The notes under the pieces: model-generated
The model's input: the letters and a program-made list of their open reading frames with translations, nothing else
Told to the model about the DNA's origin: nothing
The model's database searches: none
Origin: Bombella saccharophila
GTDB taxonomy: Bacteria; Pseudomonadota; Alphaproteobacteria; Acetobacterales; Acetobacteraceae
Direction: 5' to 3'
Assembly: GCF_026385475.1 (NCBI RefSeq)
Contig: NZ_JANIDW010000002.1
Span: 62,001 to 126,000, forward strand
DNA length: 64,000 nucleotides
Program-made: the position numbers and the translations under genes
In this document: in pieces, positions 25,857 to 34,719 of the stretch
How positions within the stretch are numbered: position 1 is the stretch's first letter
Layout: the number at the start of each line of letters is the position of its first letter

Positions 25857-26773
25857 AACACATCACAATGATAGGGGCTGCTCTTGTGGTGGGCCTCGCT
25901 GTCACGCCGCTTCATGCTGAAGATATGGGGGATATGGATATGTCTGGCATGGATATGGCGGATATGACCATGCCCGCTAAGAAGCCGAACCCAAAAGCAC
26001 CGCCTCAACAGGGGCCTCAGCAGGATAAGACGCAAGCCGCCCCGCTTGCGCTTGTAAAAAAGATGCCGCGCCTTGTGCATAAAGCGGTAGATGCGCCCGG
26101 TGAGCCGGTGGTGGATATTGGCCATCATCTACAGGGGATGGATCAAGGGCGGTGGTTTCATGGTGTGTTGGATGAGTTTGAAGGCCGCTATCAAGCGGGT
26201 GGGCGGTCATCTTTGCGGTGGGATGGTGAGGCTTGGTATGGTGGTGATTATAACCGCCTCTGGCTTAAAACAGAGGGCACTATGACGAAAGGGCGGGTGC
26301 GCGATGGCGACCAAGAGCTTCTTTATAGCCGGGCGATTTCCACCTATTTCAACCTTCAAGGTGGCGTAAGGTTAGACCTTGATAGCGGCCCAACACGTGC
26401 GTGGGGAGCTGTTGGGATAGAGGGGCTGGCCTTGTATCAGTTTGAGGTCCAAGCGACAGGGTATTTTAGTGACCGAGGCGTGGCTGGGCGGTTTGAAGGC
26501 TCTTATGATATTCTTCTTACCAATCGTCTCATTCTTCAGCCGCAGGTGGAGCTAAATTTGTATAGCCGAGCGGATAAACAACGGCGGATTGGCTCTGGCC
26601 TTGCGGATATCGATACCGGGTTGCGTCTGCGCTATGAGTTATGGCGCAAAATGGCCCCTTATGTGGCCGTGACGTATGATTCCCCCCTGACCCAAGGGCG
26701 GCATATGGCCCGCCGCCGTGGGGATAAAGCGAGCGAAGCGCGCTTTACATTCGGGATTCGGAGTTGGTTCTAA
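25853..26773 (+). CDS. copB: Copper resistance outer membrane protein CopB
   Basis: A 306-residue CopB/PcoB family protein. A Sec signal peptide ends near LHAED, followed by a Met/Asp-rich segment (DMGDMDMSGMDMADMTMP) that is typical for binding copper in the periplasm. A Pro/Gln-rich linker comes next, and then a C-terminal beta-barrel region with GGRSSLRWDGEAWYGGDYNR and EGTMTKGRV blocks, ending FTFGIRSWF with a terminal aromatic. ATGA overlap with copA shows translational coupling. Confidence 0.92.
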   Translation: MKHITMIGAALVVGLAVTPLHAEDMGDMDMSGMDMADMTMPAKKPNPKAPPQQGPQQDKTQAAPLALVKKMPRLVHKAVDAPGEPVVDIGHHLQGMDQGRWFHGVLDEFEGRYQAGGRSSLRWDGEAWYGGDYNRLWLKTEGTMTKGRVRDGDQELLYSRAISTYFNLQGGVRLDLDSGPTRAWGAVGIEGLALYQFEVQATGYFSDRGVAGRFEGSYDILLTNRLILQPQVELNLYSRADKQRRIGSGLADIDTGLRLRYELWRKMAPYVAVTYDSPLTQGRHMARRRGDKASEARFTFGIRSWF

Positions 26774-26823
26774 GGTAGGGAAGGTTGTATCATGGTTGTC
26801 ACGTTCGGAAAGGGAGTATGAAG

Positions 26824-27621
26824 ATGGCAGATGCGAGACATGTATTAGTCACAGGGGGTACGTCCGGCATTGGGCTTGCCATCGCACAGGCCTTTGCGAA
26901 GGAGGGAGACCATCTCATCCTGATAGGCAGCAGCCCGGAGCGTGACTACACAAAGGCCGTACAAGCTGTTGAGGCCGCAGGTAAAGCCGCTGGGCATGAT
27001 GTGCGCGTCTGCGCTAATGGGGTGAATATTACGGACTTCCCAGCGGTAAAAGCCCTATTGGCAGAGATTGCCGCAAAGGTAGGGACGTTGGATGTCGTGG
27101 TTCATTCCGCCGGGGTGTTTTTTGAGACACCCATTACGGATGAAACACCTGAAGCCTTTGATAAAATGATGAGCATTAATGTCAGCGGCATGTGGCATGT
27201 TGTGCAGGCCTCCCTCCCTTATATTCGGCGTAAGAAAGGCCATGTTCATGGGGGGAAGATTGTGGCGATTTCCTCCATTTGTGGCTTTTACAGCTTTGCC
27301 GGTTATGCCGCTTATGCTGCCAGTAAGGCCGCGGCTACCGCCCTTGTGCGTAGCCTTGCTTTAGAGCTTGGGCCGCTAGGTATTAACATTAATGCCGTTG
27401 AGCCGGGCCGGGTTAAGACCTCCATGCATGATGCGTTGATAAACGACCCCACAAAGGCAGAGGCGTTGCAGGCTGTGGCAGAGGCCAACCCCAGCAAGCG
27501 GACTTTCTCCACCCCTGAGGATATTGCGGCGGTTGTGCTGTTCCTCGCTGGCCCCGGGGCTGTGGCGATGCATGGCTCGGCCATTGTGGTGGATGAGGGG
27601 ACATCTCTCGGCCTCGTCTAA
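26824..27621 (+). CDS. SDR family NAD(P)-dependent oxidoreductase
   Basis: Classical short-chain dehydrogenase of 265 residues. The cofactor motif is TGGTSGIG near 9-16, the NxAG-like element appears as HSAGVFF, the active-site serine is in AISSICGF, and the catalytic YxxxK is YAASK. The C-terminal VDEGTSLG closes the fold. The substrate cannot be predicted. I chose ATG 26824, with GGGAG seven bases upstream; ATG 26818 and a TTG at 26785 are in frame. It lies 50 bases after copB and may be read with it. Confidence 0.88.
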   Translation: MADARHVLVTGGTSGIGLAIAQAFAKEGDHLILIGSSPERDYTKAVQAVEAAGKAAGHDVRVCANGVNITDFPAVKALLAEIAAKVGTLDVVVHSAGVFFETPITDETPEAFDKMMSINVSGMWHVVQASLPYIRRKKGHVHGGKIVAISSICGFYSFAGYAAYAASKAAATALVRSLALELGPLGININAVEPGRVKTSMHDALINDPTKAEALQAVAEANPSKRTFSTPEDIAAVVLFLAGPGAVAMHGSAIVVDEGTSLGLV

Positions 27622-27675
27622 GGCGGTTAGTCTGTTCCCATAATGAGGCTGGAGCCTCTCACGCTGCCAAGAATG

Positions 27676-27704
27676 CTTGAAAGCGGGGGAGGCCTCTCCC
27701 ATAT
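27676..27704 (+). promoter_or_regulatory. Heat-shock (sigma-32/RpoH) type promoter of htpG
   Basis: CTTGAAA at 27676-27682 and TCCCATAT at 27697-27704 are separated by 14 bases. This fits the sigma-32 consensus CTTGAAA-N11-16-CCCCATNT with one mismatch in the -10 box. It lies about 85 bases upstream of the htpG start. Motif match only. Confidence 0.75.
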
Positions 27705-27790
27705 CTGCTCCATCTTTTTGCGGTAGAGCAGGCGGCCGCCGAAGATGAAGCCTGTTTGGAGTCTGCCATTTTGGAGGAGTGCAACACATC

Positions 27791-29665
27791 ATGAGTGATG
27801 GCAAAAATGCAGCGGAGATGAAGCAGCATAGCTTTAGCGCTGAGGTCGGGCAGCTGCTTGATTTGGTTGTTCATTCTTTATATTCCGACCGGGAAATCTT
27901 CCTGCGTGAGCTTGTGGCGAATGCGGCTGATGCGATGGATAAACGCCGCTTTGAGGCTTTAACGAGCCCTGCATTATCCCTGCCAGAGGCCCCGTCTATC
28001 CATATCAAGGCGGATAAAAAGGCCAAAACCATCACGCTCTCTGATGACGGATTGGGGATGAGCCCGGAGGAGTTGACCCAAAACCTGGGGACGATTGCCC
28101 GCTCTGGCACCAAAGCGTTTGGAGAGAAGCTGAGCAACGCCAAGCCGGAGGACCGCCCTAATCTGATTGGTCAGTTTGGCGTGGGGTTCTATTCGGCCTT
28201 TATGGTGGCTGATAAGGTGGATGTGATTTCCCGCCGGGCGGGGGAGGATGTGGCTGCCCGCTGGGTGTCGGAAGGTAAAGGCTCTTACAGCCTTGGCCCT
28301 GCTGAGCGCGCGCATGCGGGGACAGATATTACCCTCCATATTAAAGATGATGCGGAGGAGTTTTTAGACCCGTGGCGTTTGCGCAGCATTATCCGTAAAT
28401 GGGCTGACCATATCGCATGGCCAGTCGTGCTGCATGAGCCGGATGAGGATGGTAAGGAGAAGGAAGAAACCATCAATGAGGGCAAGGCCCTTTGGTTGCG
28501 TCCAAAATCCGAGATTACATCTGAGGATTATACCGAGTTCTATCGCCATACAGTCCGCGCTTTTGATGAGCCTTATGCGACCCTGCATTGGAAGGCCGAA
28601 GGCACGGTGGAGTTTGCTTCTCTGTTGTTCCTCCCCGGTGCGCGCCCGTTCGATTTTATGGAGCAGAGCAGCCGGGAGAGCCGGATTCACCTGCATGTAA
28701 GGCGTATGTTCATCACGGATGAGGCCAATTTAGTGCCGAACTGGCTGCGCTTTGTCCAAGGTGTGGTTGATACGGATGACCTCCCCTTGAATGTCTCGCG
28801 TGAGATGCTGCAATCCACCCCTGTATTGGCACGCATCCGCAAAGCGGTGACCAAACGTGTTATCAGCGAGGTTAAAAAACGCGCGCAGGAAGGTGGTGAG
28901 GCCTTTACTGGCTTTTGGAATAATTTCGGCCTCGTGATTAAGGAAGGGCTATGGGAGGATTCCGAACATCGGCAGGAGATTGCGGAGTTTGCTCGCTTCC
29001 ATTCCACTCATGATGATGAGCTGACAACGCTGGATGATTATATCAGCCGGATGAAGCCAGAGCAGGAGACCATCTATTATCTCGTTGGGGATAATCTGAA
29101 CGCCCTCAAGGCCTCTGCCCAGCTAGAAGGCTTCCGTGCCCGTGGGTTGGAGGTGTTGTTGCTCTCTGATGCTGTGGATAGCTTCTGGCCAGACCGCCTC
29201 CACTCTTACAAAGACAAGACCTTCCGCTCTGTCGCGCAGGCTCATGGTGAGTTGGAGAAGTTCGCTCCAGAGGCGGAGGAGCAAGGGGATGCAGCTAATG
29301 TTGAAAAACTAACCCCCGCTCTGAAGGATGCTCTTGGTGAGGCCGTGAAGGAGGTACGCAGCACTGTACGCCTGACAGGGAGTGCTGTGGTGTTGGCTAG
29401 CGAAGGCGGGCCAGATTTAGCCATGCAACGCCTTATGCGCCGCTCCGGGCAGGAAATGCCTGCTCTGCCCCCGGTCTTGGAGATTAACCCTCGTCATCCT
29501 CTCATTTGCGCTCTGGCGGAGCGTGCGGAGAAGGGCGAGAGCGTTGCAGAGCATGCCCGTATTCTGCTGGACCTCGCTCGTGTGCAGGAAGGTGAGGCAC
29601 TCCCCGACCCCAGTGGCTTCGCCCGTACACTCGCAGGCCTGCTCGCTGGGACTGTGACGGCCTAA
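27791..29665 (+). CDS. htpG: Molecular chaperone HtpG (Hsp90)
   Basis: ATP-dependent Hsp90 chaperone of 624 residues. The N-terminal GHKL ATPase domain shows [18 protein letters not shown] near 33-50, [11 protein letters not shown], and [18 protein letters not shown]. The middle domain has [11 protein letters not shown]. The C-terminal domain has MQRLMRRSG-like and LEINPRHPL motifs that help dimerisation. ATG 27791 is preceded by GGAGGAG at 11 bases; a GTG four codons earlier is in frame. The RpoH-like promoter upstream and the terminator downstream suggest a single-gene heat-shock unit. Confidence 0.97.
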   Translation: MSDGKNAAEMKQHSFSAEVGQLLDLVVHSLYSDREIFLRELVANAADAMDKRRFEALTSPALSLPEAPSIHIKADKKAKTITLSDDGLGMSPEELTQNLGTIARSGTKAFGEKLSNAKPEDRPNLIGQFGVGFYSAFMVADKVDVISRRAGEDVAARWVSEGKGSYSLGPAERAHAGTDITLHIKDDAEEFLDPWRLRSIIRKWADHIAWPVVLHEPDEDGKEKEETINEGKALWLRPKSEITSEDYTEFYRHTVRAFDEPYATLHWKAEGTVEFASLLFLPGARPFDFMEQSSRESRIHLHVRRMFITDEANLVPNWLRFVQGVVDTDDLPLNVSREMLQSTPVLARIRKAVTKRVISEVKKRAQEGGEAFTGFWNNFGLVIKEGLWEDSEHRQEIAEFARFHSTHDDELTTLDDYISRMKPEQETIYYLVGDNLNALKASAQLEGFRARGLEVLLLSDAVDSFWPDRLHSYKDKTFRSVAQAHGELEKFAPEAEEQGDAANVEKLTPALKDALGEAVKEVRSTVRLTGSAVVLASEGGPDLAMQRLMRRSGQEMPALPPVLEINPRHPLICALAERAEKGESVAEHARILLDLARVQEGEALPDPSGFARTLAGLLAGTVTA

Positions 29666-29689
29666 CGATTAAGGCCGTATGATACGGAG

Positions 29690-29718
29690 AAAGGCACGTC
29701 TTTTAGGGCGTGCCTTTT
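29690..29718. terminator. Bidirectional terminator after htpG
   Basis: AAAGGCACG and CGTGCCTTT form a perfect 9-base stem around a 10-base loop, followed by TCTTT. It lies between htpG and the convergent gene ending at 29721 and has A/T runs on both sides. Confidence 0.85.
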
Positions 29719-29720
29719 CT

Positions 29721-30215
29721 TTATGGTTCATCCAAAAGGGCAGGCAGAACCTCTTTGAGGCTGCGGGAAGCGTTCTGGCTGTTATGGCGGAGTTGTGTGA
29801 GGATGGCCGCATCCTCGGCCAAGGAGAGCTTCTCAGCTAAGAGTAAGAGCAGGGCGAGGGATGTTCTTAGGCGGGCGAGATAGCCCGCAATATCAAGCAT
29901 GACCCCTAATAGATGCGTTGCCTGTTCCCCTGTGGGGAAGCAGGTCACCACCGTATCAAGCAGACCCGATAATGTATCGGACTCGTTGCGTGGTTTTTCC
30001 CCATGTTGGCGGAGGCGATGGCTGATTTGCCGTTCTTGCTCCTTATTTTGCTCCAAAATGGTGGTGATCCAATGTTGCAAGGTCGGTGGGGCAGCGGGGC
30101 GGCTTAGTAATTCGAGCAAGTATTCCCGTACAATAGATGTCAGGCCGAGATGCTCATGGAGACGTTCTATATAAAGAGCAGCAATGGGGGAGGATTTAGC
30201 AAAAGAGCGCGGCAC
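29721..30215 (-). CDS. Hypothetical all-helical protein
   Basis: A 164-residue protein that reads as a set of amphipathic helices without membrane segments or a signal peptide. An acidic, Leu-rich core (YLARLRTSLALLLLLAEKLSL) and an H/E/Q-rich helix (EQNKEQERQISHRLRQHGEK) recall ferritin-like four-helix bundles, but I cannot place metal ligands, so no function is assigned. GTG start with GAGG five bases upstream. It follows the SLC10-like transporter gene by 8 bases and is presumably co-transcribed. Confidence 0.65.
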   Translation of the reverse strand: MPRSFAKSSPIAALYIERLHEHLGLTSIVREYLLELLSRPAAPPTLQHWITTILEQNKEQERQISHRLRQHGEKPRNESDTLSGLLDTVVTCFPTGEQATHLLGVMLDIAGYLARLRTSLALLLLLAEKLSLAEDAAILTQLRHNSQNASRSLKEVLPALLDEP

Positions 30216-30223
30216 TGTGACCT

Positions 30224-31186
30224 CTATTGGGGGCGGTTAGCGTAATGGCGGGCGAGAACAGTACAGATAAATAATTGTATTTGATGAAAAATCATCAAAG
30301 GCAGGACAACAATACCTGCCCCGCTAGGGAAAATAACATTCGCCATCGGCACCCCTGAGGCGAGCGATTTTTTAGACCCGCAAAATTGCAGGGCGATATT
30401 ATCCTCAATGGATTGCTTTATACCGTGGCCTAAGAGGAAGGTGAGGGCAAGGGTAAGGGCGAGGAGGAGTGTATCGACCAGCCCAACCCCCAATAAGGTG
30501 AGGAGCGGGACGCGATGCCACAAGCCTTGCAGCACGGCAACACTAAACGCCGCATAGACCATCACGATGATGGAGCCTCTATCTGAAAAAGAGAGAAGAA
30601 TCTTATGGCGGCGCACGATGGGACCAACCCATGGTTGTAGAATCTGCCCTGCAATAAAGGGCAGAAGAAGCTCTTGGGCGACATTAAGGACAGTCTGCAC
30701 GCCAGAGCCGCCATGGCTGCGATGGAGGAGGAGGCTCGTTAATAGTGGTGTGAAAAGAATCCCCAAGATATTGGAGACAGTCGCAGCACAAATAGCGGCA
30801 GGGACATTACCGCGCGCAATAGAGGTAAGGGCAATGGAGGATTGTACGGTCGAGGGTAAGCAGCATAAAAAGAGGACCCCTATCCAGAGGTCAGGGCCTA
30901 AAAACCCCGTGGGGGAGAGTAGATGGCAGAGCGTATAAAGCCCCACACCAAGGAGGGGGAACAGCGCAAAGCTAACGAGGAGCGTGCTGCCTTGTAACCT
31001 CCAATTACGGATACTCTCAACTAAAGCAGAGCGTTGCAGCTTTGCTCCCTGGAAGAAGAACATCAAAATAACAAGCAGTGATGTTAAGCGGGAGAGCCAA
31101 GGTTGCCATGTGGGAGGGCAGGGGAGAAAGGAGGCTAACAGGACAGCGGCGATGAGGCTCATTAAAAAAGGGTCGGGACGTCTCAT
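30224..31186 (-). CDS. Bile acid:sodium symporter family protein (SLC10A7/YfeH-like)
   Basis: A 320-residue membrane protein with about ten hydrophobic segments. The family is suggested by MFFFQGAKLQRSALVESIRNWRL after the second helix, by CCLPSTVQSSIALTSIARGN, by NILGILFTPLLTSLLL, and by FCGSKKSLASGVPMANVIF near the C-terminus, which matches the SLC10A7 crossover region. Substrates of bacterial members are mostly unknown. AGGAG precedes the ATG by 8 bases. Confidence 0.85.
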   Translation of the reverse strand: MRRPDPFLMSLIAAVLLASFLPCPPTWQPWLSRLTSLLVILMFFFQGAKLQRSALVESIRNWRLQGSTLLVSFALFPLLGVGLYTLCHLLSPTGFLGPDLWIGVLFLCCLPSTVQSSIALTSIARGNVPAAICAATVSNILGILFTPLLTSLLLHRSHGGSGVQTVLNVAQELLLPFIAGQILQPWVGPIVRRHKILLSFSDRGSIIVMVYAAFSVAVLQGLWHRVPLLTLLGVGLVDTLLLALTLALTFLLGHGIKQSIEDNIALQFCGSKKSLASGVPMANVIFPSGAGIVVLPLMIFHQIQLFICTVLARHYANRPQ

Positions 31187-31410
31187 AAGGCTGGCTCCTG
31201 CAAAGCAACGAGGCGATCTGCGGTGAGAAAGACGGTAGAGCAGATTAGCCGCGCTGCCAATGTGTAGAGCAAAAAGGGGGTAAGGAGCCTGTATAAAGTT
31301 TCATCTAAAGGGGTGAGTAAACGGCTTGCCAAATAGGACCTGATAAGGGCATTTTCCCTTTGAGCTTGAAGAAGGGATATATCCTAATAAAGCGAGGGAG
31401 GGGTCAAAGA

Positions 31411-33300
31411 ATGACCGTTAAGCGGCGTATGGTTTTAGGATCATTTCTGGCAGCAGGGGCTTTTATGGGCGGTAAAGTGCGCGCAGCAGAGGGGGGCGGG
31501 TCTAACGCTGCACCGGCTCAGCCTAATAACGCCCATGCGGAGCCGGGTAATGCAACGGCACCTATCCCTCAGCATGTGCATGAGACGGTGGCGGACCAAC
31601 AATATCGGCCTAAGATCCACTTCTCGCCTCCAAAGGGTTTTATGAATGACCCTAATGGGCTGATTTTTGATGGGCGATATTACCATCTCTATTATCAGCA
31701 TAACCCCTTTGGGCCTTATGCTGGGCATGTGCATTGGGGGCATGCTGTGAGTACGGACCTCTATACATGGCAGGACCTCCCGATTGCGATTCATGAGACA
31801 GAAGCCGGGGAGGCTTATAGCGGGTGTGCGATTTTAGATAGGGATAATCGCTCTGGCCTTTTTCCTGCACGAACGCAGGATAAACCACAGCCCGGCTCTG
31901 TCGAGACAGCCGCACAAAAAGCCGCGCGTCTTTTGGAGGGCAAGGGAGAGCAAGACCAACGGGATATTGACCGCCTCGCTGTAGGGCCCCTTCGGGGGCA
32001 TCAAAAGTCTGAGTATTTAGCCGCCCTAAGGGATGATCCTGTGGCAGGGAAGGATGTTCCTGTCCCGATGGCACCGGCTTTGCCGCCTATGGCTGGTGGG
32101 TTAGTGGCAATTTACACGCGGGCAACGCCACAAAGACAGACGCAATATCTCGCATGGAGCCCTGATGGCGGGCAGACCTTGAAGGATTATGAGGGCAATC
32201 CCGTGCTGGATATTGGGCATAATTCCTTCCGCGACCCGAAAGTGTTTTGGCACGGTCCGACTGAAAAATGGGTGATGGTCGTGGTCCGCTCTCGCGAGCA
32301 TAAGGTCTCTTTTTATGGTTCCTTTGACCTAAAACATTGGATGCATTTGAGCGACTTTGGTCCTTCCGGCATTACCGGGGTGGATTATGAATGTCCGGCC
32401 CTAGCGGAGGTTGAGGTTGAGGGCGAAGCCCCCGGTGAGAAACGCTGGGTGTTGTTTGTGTCTATCAACCCCGGCGGGCCACAAGGGGGGAGCATAACAC
32501 AATATTTTGTCGGGCAGTTTGATGGCGAGCGTTTCATCCCAGATGATACGATTGTAGACCTTACGGATTTCGGCAAAGATAGTTACGCGCTTCAGACCTA
32601 TGAGAACATGCCGGGGAAGCAAACTGTCTATATCGCTTGGCTAGATAATTGGCAGTATTGCGAGGAACTGCCCAATAAAAGCTGGCGCGGTATTATGACC
32701 CTGCCGCGGAAAGTGGTGTTACGGCGGGATACGGCTGGGTGGCTGCGTATCGCTCAAAACCCGTATAAGTTGGAAGCCTTGCGTAAGGCGGCGATCCCTT
32801 TCCCGCTCTCACGGCTAGAGGCGCAGAGCAGCCGGCAAGTGGCCATCCCTGCTGGGGAGGCGATAGAGCTGGTGTTAGATGCAGCGTTGGAGGAACGTCA
32901 TAACAGCAATCTGCCCGATGGTGAGCAAGGGCGCGCAGGGCGTTTTGTTGTGGTGTTCTCTAACCGACAAGGGGAGAGTTTAAGCATCGGGTTTGATGGC
33001 TTCTCCTGCCAATTATGGCTTGATAGAAGCAATCTACATGGCTTTAGCCATCCCTTCTTTACCGGGACGTTCTCCTCTGCACTCGTGCCCGGTAGTCGGC
33101 GGTTTAAGCTGCGGATTGTGTTGGATGCCAGTACGCTAGAAGTCTTTGCGAATGAGGGCATGTCCGTTGGTACAGCTCTCATTTATCCCGCTAACCCACT
33201 TGAGACACTCAGTGTGCAGGTCACTAACGCCGCAGCGGTGATTCACAAGCTAGAGCTTTACCCATTGCGCCAAACGGTCAGCCGATTGGAGCAAAATTAA
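31411..33300 (+). CDS. Secreted glycoside hydrolase family 32 protein (levanase/invertase type)
   Basis: Hydrolyses fructosyl linkages in sucrose, levan or inulin. The 629 residues start with a leader containing KRRMVLGSFLAAGAFMGG (Tat-like twin Arg) and a low-complexity linker. The catalytic five-blade propeller has the nucleophile in MNDPNG near 78-82, the stabiliser in FRDPK near 273 and the acid/base in YECPALAE near 326; the C-terminal beta-sandwich runs from about 460. Unusual is an insertion of about 75 residues near 150-227, between the SGCAIL and LVAIYT blocks. GGGAGGGG lies 7 bases before ATG 31411. No sucrose transporter is adjacent, fitting extracellular use of plant sugars. Confidence 0.9.
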   Translation: MTVKRRMVLGSFLAAGAFMGGKVRAAEGGGSNAAPAQPNNAHAEPGNATAPIPQHVHETVADQQYRPKIHFSPPKGFMNDPNGLIFDGRYYHLYYQHNPFGPYAGHVHWGHAVSTDLYTWQDLPIAIHETEAGEAYSGCAILDRDNRSGLFPARTQDKPQPGSVETAAQKAARLLEGKGEQDQRDIDRLAVGPLRGHQKSEYLAALRDDPVAGKDVPVPMAPALPPMAGGLVAIYTRATPQRQTQYLAWSPDGGQTLKDYEGNPVLDIGHNSFRDPKVFWHGPTEKWVMVVVRSREHKVSFYGSFDLKHWMHLSDFGPSGITGVDYECPALAEVEVEGEAPGEKRWVLFVSINPGGPQGGSITQYFVGQFDGERFIPDDTIVDLTDFGKDSYALQTYENMPGKQTVYIAWLDNWQYCEELPNKSWRGIMTLPRKVVLRRDTAGWLRIAQNPYKLEALRKAAIPFPLSRLEAQSSRQVAIPAGEAIELVLDAALEERHNSNLPDGEQGRAGRFVVVFSNRQGESLSIGFDGFSCQLWLDRSNLHGFSHPFFTGTFSSALVPGSRRFKLRIVLDASTLEVFANEGMSVGTALIYPANPLETLSVQVTNAAAVIHKLELYPLRQTVSRLEQN

Positions 33301-33304
33301 AGAC

Positions 33305-34162
33305 TTAAATAACAGCGAGCGGCATCTTGCGGTGTGGTGGGGGAAAAGCGGCATCAAGAGCCTGTAAATCTGCGTGGGTGAGGATAATTTCCTGCGCAGC
33401 GAGGTTAAGGGCTTGGTGATGTGGTGTGCCTGCTTTGGGGATGGCGATCATATTTTGGCGGCGTAACACCCATGCAAGGGCAATTTGCGCGGGGGTAGCA
33501 GGGCCGTGTGTGGTCTCATGTTGTTGGGCAATCTCATGGAGGAGCGGGTGTTTTAACAAGGCTCCCCCCTGCCCGATAGGACAATAAGCCATTGAGACGA
33601 TATGCGCTGTCTCATCATGGGGGAGGAGGTCATATTCCGTCCCTCGATAGTCGAGACTATAGAGAATCTGATTAACTGCGGGGCGGAACTTATGAGCAAG
33701 GAGGGTCTTCATATCCTCCGTATCGAAGTTTGAGACACCCCACCCCCCAATGAGACCGCGTTTTTTAAGGGTCTCAAAAGCGCGATGTGTTTCCTCAAAA
33801 GGGATGGCACTGGGCCAATGGAGGAGATAGAGGTCCAAATAATCGGTATTAAGATGGCGTAGGGAGCGTTCGCACGCTTCTTGCGTACCTTTGTAAGAGG
33901 CATGGCTGGGGAGAACTTTGCTGATGAGGAAGGCCTTATCACGCCGCCCATTTATAGCCTCGCCAATAACAGCTTCCGCACGGCCTTGGCCGTACATTTC
34001 TGCGGTATCAATAATGTTTAGGCCCGCCTCTAGCCCCATTTGCAAGCTGCGAATCTCATCTGCTCGGTGGGCAGGGTTGTCGCCCATGCGCCATGTGCCC
34101 ATCCCTAGAGCAGGGAGGGAGGTGCCATTAAGGGTAATAGTGGGGGCTGAAGGCGTTGTCAT
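33305..34162 (-). CDS. Aldo/keto reductase
   Basis: NADPH-dependent TIM-barrel reductase of 285 residues. The catalytic tetrad is visible: Asp in NIIDTAEMYG, Tyr in the same motif, Lys in LISKVLP, and His in YLLHWP. The C-terminal NADP-binding part has AIPKAG, typical of the family. It most resembles the DkgA/YeaE-like group of small reductases; the substrate is unknown. It converges on the GH32 gene with 4 bases between, and GGAG precedes the ATG. Confidence 0.92.
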   Translation of the reverse strand: MTTPSAPTITLNGTSLPALGMGTWRMGDNPAHRADEIRSLQMGLEAGLNIIDTAEMYGQGRAEAVIGEAINGRRDKAFLISKVLPSHASYKGTQEACERSLRHLNTDYLDLYLLHWPSAIPFEETHRAFETLKKRGLIGGWGVSNFDTEDMKTLLAHKFRPAVNQILYSLDYRGTEYDLLPHDETAHIVSMAYCPIGQGGALLKHPLLHEIAQQHETTHGPATPAQIALAWVLRRQNMIAIPKAGTPHHQALNLAAQEIILTHADLQALDAAFPPPHRKMPLAVI

Positions 34163-34327
34163 AAAGGGCGTCTCCTAAAGCGTGGAGAGGCGAATCCTCA
34201 TAGGCACGCTTTGATAGAGATAGGTAAGCGCAGCATGAGGACAGGGGAAAGAGAGAGCCCAGCATGCCTGTTATGCCCATCCTGCGGCACATAACGCACA
34301 AGAACAAGATTTTTAAGGGGAATTAAA

Positions 34328-34403
34328 TGGTGCCCAAGGGCGGGATCGAACCACCGACACTGCGATTTTCAGTCGCATGCTCTACCAACTGAGCTACTTG
34401 GGC
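34328..34403 (-). tRNA. tRNA-Phe (anticodon GAA)
   Basis: Minus-strand cloverleaf from GCCCAAG to CTTGGGC with ACCA encoded. D arm GCTCAGTTGGTAGAGC, anticodon stem TGCGA/TCGCA around loop CTGAAAA (anticodon GAA), T arm GGTTCGATCCC. It lies in a 350-base stretch without protein genes between yacG and the aldo/keto reductase; I see nothing else convincing in that stretch. Confidence 0.96.
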
Positions 34404-34512
34404 ACCGGGCCGAGCAGGAATACCGCCCGGCTATGAAGAGGGGTTTACCCTATGGATGAAGGGGGATCAACCCTCTTTGATGAAGAAAGTGTGTGCGGAT
34501 TAAAGCTGGGAT

Positions 34513-34719
34513 TTAAGGTTGTTGGTGGGAGGTATCGTGTGATGAGAGTATGGCTTTGCCCTCGGCCTCGGCGAGGTCGGCAGGGTCATTATCTTGGCGG
34601 AAGGAAGGGGTACGATACGCGCCTTTAAACCAGCGTCCTAAATCGACATCAGCACAACGTTGGGAGCAAAAGGGGCGGAAGGTGGTTTGGGTTGGTTTAT
34701 GGCAGATAGGGCAGCTCAT
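34513..34719 (-). CDS. yacG: DNA gyrase inhibitor / zinc-binding protein YacG
   Basis: A 68-residue zinc-ribbon protein. The four ligands are in CPICHK near residues 3-8 and in FCSQRCADVDLGRWF, which is the diagnostic YacG pattern (FCSxRCxxxDLGxW). E. coli YacG binds GyrB and blocks DNA binding. I chose ATG 34719, which overlaps the stop of the RNase E/G gene by four bases (ATGA). The C-terminal half is acidic and probably unstructured. Confidence 0.9.
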   Translation of the reverse strand: MSCPICHKPTQTTFRPFCSQRCADVDLGRWFKGAYRTPSFRQDNDPADLAEAEGKAILSSHDTSHQQP

